From: Thermoplasmata archaeon
Lineage (GTDB): Archaea > Thermoplasmatota > Thermoplasmata > RBG-16-68-12
NCBI GenBank assembly: GCA_013329855.1
Contig: DUJI01000207.1
Coordinates: forward strand, 1-6,535
Length of the DNA stretch: 6,535 nucleotides
Direction of reading: 5' to 3'
The number at the start of each line of letters is the position of its first letter. The stretch's first letter is position 1. The notes beneath the pieces were generated by a model. It saw only the letters and a program-made list of their open reading frames with translations, made no database searches and was not told the DNA's origin. Below are positions 1 through 6,289 of this stretch, in pieces. A program made the translations under genes and the position numbers.

Positions 1-1524
1 CTCGCGGCCCCCATAAGCGGGATCGCGCCGGGCGTGTCGCTCCATGACTACAACGTCTTCCCCGGCTTCGGGTCGGCGTACCTCCACCACGGCGGCGGGG
101 CGTTCAGCCACGACATCATCGCGGCGGTCGAGAAGGCCGTCGCGGACGGGATGGACGTAATCAACCTGAGCATCGGCGGCAGCGTCCAGGGTCCCTTCGA
201 CACGCTCGCGGAGGCCATCAACGTGGCCGTCGACGCGGGTACGGTCGCGGTCATCGCGGCCGGCAACGCGGGGCCGGGCATCCTGACCGTGGAGAGCCCC
301 GGAACCGCGGCGAACGCGATCACCGCCGCGGCGTCCTCGGACCCGCACTACGCGGGCATCCCCGTGGACTTCGCGGGCCACCACATCACGGCCCTCGAGG
401 GCGAGTTCGCCGGGTTCGATCCCGCGGTGACCGCGGTGACGTCCGCCACCACGCCGACGGCCGGCTGCACCGCCATCTCGGAGGATCTGACGGGCCTGAT
501 TGCGGTCATCGACCGCGGCGTGTGCACATTCGGCACGAAGATCAGCAATGCGCAGGCGGCGGGCGCCGTCGGCGTCCTGATCGTCAACAACGCCGTGGGC
601 GACCCCATCGTCATGGGCAGTGACGGCGTCCACTTCCCGACCATCCCGGCGGCCATGGTCTCCCAGGCGGATGGCGCCGTGCTCAAAGCGAACCTGGGAG
701 TCAGCACGACCGTGGACGGCACGCAGTTCGAGGACGTCGTCACGGCGAACGCGGACATCCTCGCGAGCTTCTCGAGCCGCGGCCCCACGCCGTACGACTT
801 CCGCCTCAAGCCGGATGTAACCGCGCCGGGAGTGAACGTGCTGTCCAGCGTCTGGATCCGGGAGTCGGACGGCTCGCTGAGCCACGCGTTCGATTTCTTC
901 CAGGGAACCTCGATGGCCACGCCTCACACGACGGGAGCCGTCGTGCTCCTGAAGGCGGTCCACTCTGGCTGGTCCCCCGCGGAGATCAAGTCGGCCCTCG
1001 TGAACAACGCGGACCGCACGGTCACCGGGCTGGGCGGCCTCGGGCCCATCGCCCGGGGCGGCGGCCGGATCAACATCGAGCGCGCGGCGAACGCGGGCGT
1101 GACCCTGAGTCCGGCGTCCGTGAGCTTCGGGGCGTTCACCGGAGCCGCTTCGGCGGACTCCTCGGTGGCCATGACGTTCCTGGACGAGACGGGCTCGGCC
1201 CAGTCCTGCTCCCTGAGCGTCACGAGCACGCCGTCGGGCGTGCCCGTGAGCCTGTCCGCGTCGACGATCTCCCTGGCCTCCCACGGAACCGCCACGGTGA
1301 CCGTCACGCTGAGCGGCGGACGGTCGCTGGCGACCGGCTTCTACTACGGGGACCTCGTCGCGGCCTGCGACAGCGGGACCTACCTGGCCCCCTGGTGGAT
1401 CGGCGTGCAGCGCTCCAGCGGCCTCCTGAACGGGAACGCGAACTCGCCGTCTGCGGCCTTCGGCCTCGACCCGTCAGTCTACGCGAACACCGCGGACATG
1501 TCGGCCGTCGTCTGGTCCCAGTGA
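1..1524 (+). CDS. S8 subtilisin-like serine protease with inserted PA domain (5'-truncated by window)
   Basis: This is the 3' part of a subtilase gene; the frame is open from base 1, so the real start lies upstream. Counting codons from base 1, the subtilase core shows DVINLSIGG near codons 52-60, the oxyanion-hole Asn in AAGNAGPG (codon 89, bases 265-267), SFSSRGP followed by LKPDVTAPG, and the catalytic Ser in GTSMATP (codon 304, bases 910-912). The Asp and His of the triad must lie before the window. A PA domain is inserted at roughly codons 120-245, with the typical DRGVCTFGTK and AGAVGVLIVNN segments and two Cys (codons 156 and 175) that could pair. After the catalytic domain (to about codon 362) comes a beta-rich Fn3-like module of about 145 residues with two more Cys (bases 1207 and 1366). 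No C-terminal membrane span or anchor is visible, so the enzyme may be released or held by its missing N-terminal part. By family, it is an exported endopeptidase; the substrate is unknown. It converges on the surface-protein gene at 1583-3292. Confidence 0.95.
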   Translation, partial: LAAPISGIAPGVSLHDYNVFPGFGSAYLHHGGGAFSHDIIAAVEKAVADGMDVINLSIGGSVQGPFDTLAEAINVAVDAGTVAVIAAGNAGPGILTVESPGTAANAITAAASSDPHYAGIPVDFAGHHITALEGEFAGFDPAVTAVTSATTPTAGCTAISEDLTGLIAVIDRGVCTFGTKISNAQAAGAVGVLIVNNAVGDPIVMGSDGVHFPTIPAAMVSQADGAVLKANLGVSTTVDGTQFEDVVTANADILASFSSRGPTPYDFRLKPDVTAPGVNVLSSVWIRESDGSLSHAFDFFQGTSMATPHTTGAVVLLKAVHSGWSPAEIKSALVNNADRTVTGLGGLGPIARGGGRINIERAANAGVTLSPASVSFGAFTGAASADSSVAMTFLDETGSAQSCSLSVTSTPSGVPVSLSASTISLASHGTATVTVTLSGGRSLATGFYYGDLVAACDSGTYLAPWWIGVQRSSGLLNGNANSPSAAFGLDPSVYANTADMSAVVWSQ

Positions 1525-1535
1525 GGTCCCGGAAC

Positions 1536-1555
1536 GTGGCCCCTCGCGGGGCCAC
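1536..1555. terminator. Hairpin between convergent genes, possible terminator
   Basis: A perfect 8-bp inverted repeat (GTGGCCCC, loop TCGC, GGGGCCAC) lies 12 bases after the protease stop codon. On the plus strand it is followed by a pyrimidine tract, TCTTCCCCTTTT (1556-1567), which gives the usual look of a hairpin-plus-U-tract terminator for the protease transcript. Read on the minus strand it lies 28 bases past the surface-protein stop codon but has no T tract after it. Archaeal RNA polymerase terminates mainly at U-rich tracts and does not need a hairpin, so the role may instead be 3'-end protection of either mRNA. Confidence 0.55.
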
Positions 1556-1582
1556 TCTTCCCCTTTTGCGCGTTCGGACGGT

Positions 1583-3292
1583 TCACGTGCCACCGGGATC
1601 TTTTGGCGTCGGATCCGGCGCTTCCTGGCCCGCGCTCGCGGTCTCAGCGGATGCCCGGCCATCCGCCTCGAGAGACGACCGTTCTTTCTCGTCTTCCTTC
1701 CTGCGCCTCCAGAGAATGAGCAGGATGAGGAGGAACAGCAAGATTAGCCCCAGGAGGACAAAGAGAGGGATCCCGTCGTACGGACCTGTGAGACTGAACG
1801 GGTTGCGGTCCACGCGGAAGTGGACGGAGGCCGATGCGACGTTGCCAGCCCGGTCGACGGCTTCGACGTGGAACGTGTGCGCCCCTTCCGAGATGGCCGG
1901 AATGGCCAAGCTCGTGTCCGCGATCGTGACCGGCGTGCGGTCGTCGAGCCAGGCCATGTAGTGGTCGACCCCCGTCGTGTTGTCGTAGGAGATCCACTGG
2001 AACGTGTAGCCGTCCGAGTGGAGGTACACACCCGCGGTCGGGTCCGTGATTGTGAGCACGGGACCGTTCGTGTCCACGGTGAACGTCAAGTTCCTCTGGG
2101 CCACGTTGCCTGCGTAATCCGTGGCCTGAACCGTGACCACGTGCATGCCGTCCTCGAGACCGGTGAAGGAGGTCAAGCCGCCCCCCGACGTGGGCGCGAA
2201 CGCCCCGCCGTCGACGGTCGCCGCATATCCAGAGACTCCGGAGACGGCATCCGAGGCTTGCCACGACACGGTCACGGTCGAGGTGTTCAGGAGGGCGCCT
2301 CCCGCAGGTTCGTTGATCGTCACGGCCGGCGCCACGGTGTCCACGGTGACGTTTGCGTCCGGCGCCGCGGGCGCCGCCTCCGAGTTTCCCGCGTGGTCCA
2401 CGGCGACCGTGTAGAACTCATAGTAGCCGTCCCCCGCCGCGGACTGCGCGTCGAACGGGATCGTAGGGCTGGTCCACCGACCCTGCGGGTTCTGGACCGT
2501 GGTGTACTCCGTGAAGGCCCCCGTGGTCGACGTGCGGTACCATAGCTGCACGTAGGCCACGCCGCTCGCGTTCGCGTTGTCCGCGGCCGTGTACGGGATG
2601 CCGTAGGGGTCCTGGTTCGTGTACTGCGGCAACGAGGAGACTGAGGATGTCGGCGGGACGTTCTCGATCCCTGTGAGGACGAGGTCGTCCACGTAGGCCC
2701 CCTCGAAGCCGTGGTTCGCCGCGTCCGTGTGGAACCGGAAGATGAGCTGCTCGATGTTCGTCGGGACGGAGACGTTGGCGGGCTGCCACGCGTTGCCCGA
2801 AGAACCGCCCTGCTGGAAGAGGATCGTCGTCACGCCGCCCGCGACGTACGCGGCCTGGAGCCAGTCCCCGCCGCCGTTCTCCGTGCGCACCCAGTAGTAG
2901 AAGGAGAGGAACAGGCTGCTGTAGCCGTTGACGGATAGGTTGAGGGAGAAATCCGCCTGCATGTTGTCGTCGTACTCGTGGACCGCGGAGTTGTTCTGGC
3001 CCATATACGGACCCGCGGACTGGTTGCCGACCTGCGCGCACCAGGCGCTGTAGTTGCCGCTGTGGGGTCGGTAGGTGGATACGCCCCAGTCGTCGATCCC
3101 GGAAGCCGGGTTCGAGTCGTTCGTGACCCACCGCGGGCTCAGACCGCCGGTCTCGAATCCGTCGCTGAAGATGATGGCGGCGCCCGCGCGGGCGTGGGGG
3201 GCGATCGCCACCGTGCCGCCGAGGACGAGGGCGCTCGCGAGGATCGCGGCGATGACGGCGTGGAGGCGAGAGGAGGATCCCATGGGGGACAC
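1583..3292 (-). CDS. Secreted, membrane-anchored surface protein with jelly-roll-like domain and three Ig-like repeats
   Basis: A 569-residue exported protein. Residues 10-36 form a Sec signal peptide (hydrophobic stretch, then ending AHARA-like, with likely cleavage after Ala36). Residues 40-209 look like a jelly-roll or MAM-like domain: it opens with FSDGFETG, has a YYWVRTENGGGDW core and ends in GAYVDDLVLTG, as in immune-inhibitor-A or M6-protease accessory domains. Three Ig-like repeats follow at about 213-318, 320-407 and 408-495; each ends in the same signature, VAVDHAGN, QATDYAGN or EAVDRAGN. Residues 508-527 are a single membrane span followed by the stop-transfer RRRK and a charged 37-residue cytoplasmic tail. 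Ten N-x-S/T sequons lie in the exported part. The start chosen is GTG at 3292, with GGTGAGGGG ending 6 bases upstream; an ATG at 3283 (566 residues) is a good alternative. No catalytic motif is seen; an adhesive or cell-envelope role is inferred. It converges on the protease gene. Confidence 0.93.
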   Translation of the reverse strand: MSPMGSSSRLHAVIAAILASALVLGGTVAIAPHARAGAAIIFSDGFETGGLSPRWVTNDSNPASGIDDWGVSTYRPHSGNYSAWCAQVGNQSAGPYMGQNNSAVHEYDDNMQADFSLNLSVNGYSSLFLSFYYWVRTENGGGDWLQAAYVAGGVTTILFQQGGSSGNAWQPANVSVPTNIEQLIFRFHTDAANHGFEGAYVDDLVLTGIENVPPTSSVSSLPQYTNQDPYGIPYTAADNANASGVAYVQLWYRTSTTGAFTEYTTVQNPQGRWTSPTIPFDAQSAAGDGYYEFYTVAVDHAGNSEAAPAAPDANVTVDTVAPAVTINEPAGGALLNTSTVTVSWQASDAVSGVSGYAATVDGGAFAPTSGGGLTSFTGLEDGMHVVTVQATDYAGNVAQRNLTFTVDTNGPVLTITDPTAGVYLHSDGYTFQWISYDNTTGVDHYMAWLDDRTPVTIADTSLAIPAISEGAHTFHVEAVDRAGNVASASVHFRVDRNPFSLTGPYDGIPLFVLLGLILLFLLILLILWRRRKEDEKERSSLEADGRASAETASAGQEAPDPTPKDPGGT

Positions 3293-3654
3293 CCGCGGCC
3301 CCTCACCCGAGGTTCATGGGAAGGACCTTCCTGGACGGCTATCATCCCTGATTCCGGGACATCTCGCGAGGGACGGGCGATGCCCGTCAAGGCGCCGATC
3401 CACCTGCGTTCGGCAACCTCCGGTCGCCGGGCACGCCAACCCTTCAGGAGCAGTAGGCTGCCCGCGACGACCAGCAAGATGCCCGGCAATCCGAGGGGAA
3501 GAAACCAGAACGGGTTGGGCCACCCGCATGGGGCCGCTAAACGTGTCCGGCGGGTTGCCGGGGTGACGGGGCAGAACCGAGAGACGAGCCAGAACGCGAC
3601 CGGGACCCCACCGACCGCGACCACGACGACTCCGTCCGTTCGTCCGCGTCTCAT
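3139..3654 (-). CDS. Hypothetical small membrane protein, two predicted spans, 3' end doubtful
   Basis: I do not recognise this protein. From the ATG at 3654 the frame gives 171 residues. Residues 9-25 (GVVVVAVGGVPVAFWL and on) and 49-70 (FWFLPLGLPGILLVVAGSLL) are two hydrophobic segments likely to span the membrane; the second is followed by the basic stretch KGWRARR at 71-77. Third codon positions are GC-rich through the first 77 codons or so (about 80 percent by hand count) and clearly less so afterwards, so the coding signal fades where the second span ends. The frame then runs 154 bases into the surface-protein gene before stopping at 3139, which is unusual. Either the true gene is short and its stop codon was lost by a frameshift or sequencing error, or only part of the frame is coding. 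An upstream GTG at 3753 would add 33 residues without obvious coding character. It may share a transcript with the surface-protein gene. Confidence 0.38.
   Translation of the reverse strand: MRRGRTDGVVVVAVGGVPVAFWLVSRFCPVTPATRRTRLAAPCGWPNPFWFLPLGLPGILLVVAGSLLLLKGWRARRPEVAERRWIGALTGIARPSRDVPESGMIAVQEGPSHEPRVRGRGCPPWDPPLASTPSSPRSSRAPSSSAARWRSPPTPARAPPSSSATDSRPAV
3299..3307 (-). promoter_or_regulatory. Ribosome binding site of the surface-protein gene
   Basis: On the minus strand GGTGAGGGG ends 6 bases before the GTG at 3292. GGTGA pairs with the UCACC near the 3' end of archaeal 16S rRNA. The motif would lie 15 bases from the alternative ATG at 3283, too far for normal spacing, and so favours the GTG start. 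Confidence 0.45.
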
Positions 3655-3954
3655 GCCGACAGTCGCATACACCCGTCTCGGCAAGGCTCTATCCCCGCGG
3701 CGCACCGGGACCGTAGGGGGGCCGCGCGGTCCGGTCCCCTTTCCCCGCCGCACGCCTACCTTGCGTCCAACTGCGTTTCAGCACTCATAGAGGTCGTCAC
3801 ACCGCGAGGTCGGCTGACCCTCTTGTCATCACAAACGCAGCCGTCTCATGCCGCCACCCCTACAAAATGCTTGTTGCAGCGGGGGCCTCATCAGTCTCAT
3901 TGATTTCAACTCGGAGCGCAAGCTATTTGACATATAAACCGCGTCCCGCGCGGC
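3655..3954. other. Divergent intergenic spacer with AT-rich island
   Basis: These 300 bases separate the minus-strand small membrane frame from the plus-strand coiled-coil gene. No convincing gene was found on either strand. The left half is GC-rich and holds a weak 7-bp inverted repeat (GGGACCG at 3707-3713 and CGGTCCC at 3732-3738, 18-base loop). From about 3780 to 3940 base composition drops markedly in GC compared with the rest of the window and ends in the TATA box at 3933. No clear promoter directed towards the minus strand was seen close to 3654. Confidence 0.6.
3925..3940 (+). promoter_or_regulatory. Archaeal TATA-box promoter of the coiled-coil gene
   Basis: The sequence ATTTGACATATAAACC contains TATAAA at 3933-3938 within an AT-rich island. 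Its centre lies about 20 bases before the ATG at 3955. In archaea transcription starts about 25 bases downstream of the TATA-box centre, which predicts a start close to 3960 and thus a leaderless or nearly leaderless mRNA. This fits the lack of any Shine-Dalgarno motif before the ATG (the bases before it are CCCGCGCGGC). The box is near-palindromic: the minus strand reads TTTATATG, so divergent activity is possible. Confidence 0.6.
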
Positions 3955-6249
3955 ATGGAAGTGCCCCCGGGACGAGTGGAACGCATCTCGGACGGCGGCG
4001 CGGAGGCCATCCGGACCATCCTCGCGGACCTCCGAGCCACGAAGTTCAACGGCATCCTCAAGACGTCCGTGTTCCGCGGAGACGTTCCGTCCCAAGGGCT
4101 CCTCGTGTTCCGCGGCGGGGACGGCGTCCTCGCCCAGCACCGCTCCGCGGAGGACCTGGAGGGCGCCGCGGCGGTCCCCGAGATCCTCCGGGACGCGTCG
4201 AGCGAACGCGCCCAGCTCGAGGTCCGCACGTACGACTACGGCCACTCCTCGATCAGCGTCGAGCAGCTCCAGAAGAGCTACCCGGAGGCGGCCATCGAAG
4301 GCCTCGGCGAACCCGATCCTCTCCTCGCCCAGATCGTCGCGGAGGCCACCCAGGAGCGCGAGGCGTACCTCAAGGACCTCACGGCCCGCCGCGAGCAGGA
4401 GAAGCGGCTCATCGACAAGGAGGAGGAGCTCTACAAGCGCAAGTGGGAGCTCGAGCAGGAGTACCAGCGATCCGCCGTACGGCAGCGGGAACTGGAGAGC
4501 CTGCGCCACGAGCTGTCCGCGGTCAAGGAGGCCAGCGGCATGCTCATGAGCCGCCTCGAGGAGCGCCGCACCCAGGCGGACGTGGAGATCGAGTCGGCGA
4601 AGAAGCTCATCGCGATTGACGCGGAGAAAGCGCGCGCGGAGGCCGACGCACAGCGGAAGGCCCTCGCCGAGCGCGAGGCGAAGCTCGCGGAGCATGAGCG
4701 GGAGCTCACGGCCCGGGAGAGCCTCCTCAACGAACGCCTCGGCTCCCTGGAGGGGCGGGCGACCACGTTCGAGGGGGAGCGCAAGCAGCTCAACGAGATG
4801 TACATCGACCTGCAGAAGGAGCTCGACAAGATCGCCGCGGCCCGCAAGGCCTTCGACGAGCGCGTCGCGGAGGCGGAGAAGCGGGACCGCGAGCTCACCC
4901 TGCGCGAGCAGTCCACCCGCGAGTGGGAGGCCCAGATGAAGGAGCACGACGCCTCCCTGGGTGAGCGGGAGACCGCGCTGGCGGAGCGGGACAAGGAGGT
5001 CGCGGAGAAGCTCAAGGACCTTGAAGGCCGGGAGACCCGTCTGGCCGAGCGAGCCACGGAACTCGAGCGGACGGCCGCCGAGGTGGAGACCCGGGACGAG
5101 TCCCTGGAGGATCGCCGGGAGGAACTCGGCCGCGCGACGAAGAAGCTGGAGAAGCTCACGAAGGACCTCGCCGCGAAGGACAAGAAGGTCGCCGAGGAGG
5201 AACGGGAGGCCCGGGAGCGGCAGGTCGACCTGCGACGCGGACAGCGGGAGCTCGCGACGCGCACCAAGGAGCTCGAACGGCGCGACCGTGCCGTCCGCGC
5301 CCTCGAGGAAGAACTCGAGGTCCAGCGCTCCCGGCTCAAGGACCAAGCGCTCAAGTTGCTGCGGGCCGAGAAGGCGTCCCAGGAGCGGCTCGCAGACCTG
5401 GAGACCGTCGAGCGAGAACAACAGCGGCGAGAGACCGCAATCGCCCGGCGCGAGTCCGCCGCCGAGAAGCGGGAGAAGGCCGTGGAGGCGGATGCCGCAG
5501 GACTCCAGGAGCGGACCGACGAGCTTGAGGTGGCCGAGGAGGACTTGAAGAACCGCGGCTCCGCTTCCGAGGAAGCGTTGCGCGCGCAGCGCAATGAGCT
5601 CGGCCGCCGGGAGCGTGAGGTCGGCGCGAAGGAGAAGACCCTCACCGCGGAGGCGGAGACCCTCGAATCCCTGAAGGCCACCCTGGACGAGCAGGAGACC
5701 GCGTTCCTCGAAGACCTGCGGGACATCGAGGCGCGGAAAGCCTCCTTGGAGCGATCCGAGGCGGACCTCGCCAAGGCCCAGGAGAAACTCGCGAAACGCG
5801 AGGAGGCCGTGACGGCCGCCCAGAGCCGCGGGAAGGCGCAGCTCGAGCGGCGCACCGTGTCCATCGACGAGCGCGAGGCGGGGCTGGAAGAGCATGAAAA
5901 GCTCCTGCAGGAACGGGAGCGGACCCTCGCGACGCGGACCGCGGAGGTCGAGGGCCGCGAGACCGCGGTGGCGTCCCGCGAAGACCGCCTAGCATCCGAT
6001 TCCAAGCGCCGTCAGGCGACGCTCGACGCGCGCCGGCAATCCCTGGAGGACCAGGCCACCAAGCTGTCCGCCCTCCGCGACCGCCTCTCGTCGGAGCGGA
6101 CTGCTGTCCAAGAGTCCCGGGCCGAGCTCAAGGCGCGGGAGACCAAGCTGAAGGAGGGCGAGTCGCGGCTCACGAAGGCGGAGGCGGACCTGGAGCGCAA
6201 GAAGCAGGAGCTCGCGCGGATCAAGGCCGGGCTGCGCCGCCTGCGCTGA
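3955..6249 (+). CDS. Long coiled-coil protein with small N-terminal globular domain
   Basis: A 764-residue protein, probably cytoplasmic: no signal peptide or membrane span. Residues 1-105 form a compact alpha/beta domain (helix [14 protein letters not shown], then strands [11 protein letters not shown] and [16 protein letters not shown], later LEVRTYDYG). The pattern recalls the DUF2226/DUF4388 type of small archaeal or bacterial N-terminal domains, but I cannot confirm the family. Residues 106-122 are a linker ending in GEPDP. From about 123 to the end the chain is one predicted helix rich in Glu, Arg, Lys, Ala and Leu, without any Pro or Cys. From Leu244 the heptad register can be followed by eye to the last residue with only three 11-residue steps (531, 619, 679). 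No Walker motifs or C-terminal head are present, so it is not an SMC or Rad50 ATPase. The start is ATG at 3955; with the TATA box so close, GTG at 3961 (two codons shorter) is also possible. A scaffold or rod role is inferred; the partner is unknown. The gene stops 40 bases before the SAM enzyme gene. Confidence 0.93.
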   Translation: MEVPPGRVERISDGGAEAIRTILADLRATKFNGILKTSVFRGDVPSQGLLVFRGGDGVLAQHRSAEDLEGAAAVPEILRDASSERAQLEVRTYDYGHSSISVEQLQKSYPEAAIEGLGEPDPLLAQIVAEATQEREAYLKDLTARREQEKRLIDKEEELYKRKWELEQEYQRSAVRQRELESLRHELSAVKEASGMLMSRLEERRTQADVEIESAKKLIAIDAEKARAEADAQRKALAEREAKLAEHERELTARESLLNERLGSLEGRATTFEGERKQLNEMYIDLQKELDKIAAARKAFDERVAEAEKRDRELTLREQSTREWEAQMKEHDASLGERETALAERDKEVAEKLKDLEGRETRLAERATELERTAAEVETRDESLEDRREELGRATKKLEKLTKDLAAKDKKVAEEEREARERQVDLRRGQRELATRTKELERRDRAVRALEEELEVQRSRLKDQALKLLRAEKASQERLADLETVEREQQRRETAIARRESAAEKREKAVEADAAGLQERTDELEVAEEDLKNRGSASEEALRAQRNELGRREREVGAKEKTLTAEAETLESLKATLDEQETAFLEDLRDIEARKASLERSEADLAKAQEKLAKREEAVTAAQSRGKAQLERRTVSIDEREAGLEEHEKLLQERERTLATRTAEVEGRETAVASREDRLASDSKRRQATLDARRQSLEDQATKLSALRDRLSSERTAVQESRAELKARETKLKEGESRLTKAEADLERKKQELARIKAGLRRLR

Positions 6250-6275
6250 ACCGCAGCGGCAGGACCGCGCGGAGC

Positions 6276-6284
6276 GAGGGGGAG
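6276..6284 (+). promoter_or_regulatory. Ribosome binding site of the SAM hydroxide adenosyltransferase gene
   Basis: GAGGGGGAG ends 5 bases before the GTG at 6290. It is the only purine-rich block in the 40-base gap and it decides for the GTG as start, in agreement with where family members begin relative to the TTDFG motif. Confidence 0.6.
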
Positions 6285-6289
6285 CGGAC

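Noticed and set aside
3707..3738. Inverted repeat GGGACCG / CGGTCCC in the spacer
   Set aside because: A 7-bp stem with an 18-base loop in GC-rich DNA is weak, and no T tract or gene end is next to it.
2978..3790. 270-codon plus-strand open frame covering the small membrane protein and the surface-protein start
   Set aside because: The product is Arg- and Pro-rich low complexity with no hydrophobic core, and it lies opposite two better-supported minus-strand frames.
3647..3853. Exact 12-base direct repeat CGTCTCATGCCG at 3647-3658 and 3842-3853
   Set aside because: The first copy covers the start codon of the small membrane frame, but a 12-base match within 6.5 kb is expected about once by chance.
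3927..3938. TTGACA directly followed by TATAAA, resembling bacterial -35 and -10 boxes
   Set aside because: The hexamers are adjacent instead of about 17 bases apart, so they cannot work as a sigma-70 promoter; a TATA box reading fits better.
3829..5895. 688-codon open frame on the minus strand opposite the coiled-coil gene, Leu-rich
   Set aside because: It is the mirror of a high-GC gene dominated by GAG, CTC, CGC and GCG codons, which cannot produce stops on the opposite strand in that phase. Its translation is low-complexity Leu, Arg and Gly without domain features, while the plus frame has a clear domain and heptads.
4431..6005. 524-codon open frame on the minus strand, Ser- and Arg-rich
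   Set aside because: Another antisense shadow of the coiled-coil gene; a Ser-Arg low-complexity product is typical of reading GAG/CGG-rich DNA in the wrong phase.
4660..6240. Many near-identical short DNA repeats such as GAGCGCGAGGCG within the coiled-coil gene
   Set aside because: They follow the 21-base rhythm of the heptads and repeated Glu-Arg codons; they are not a CRISPR array or a satellite, having no constant repeat and spacer lengths.
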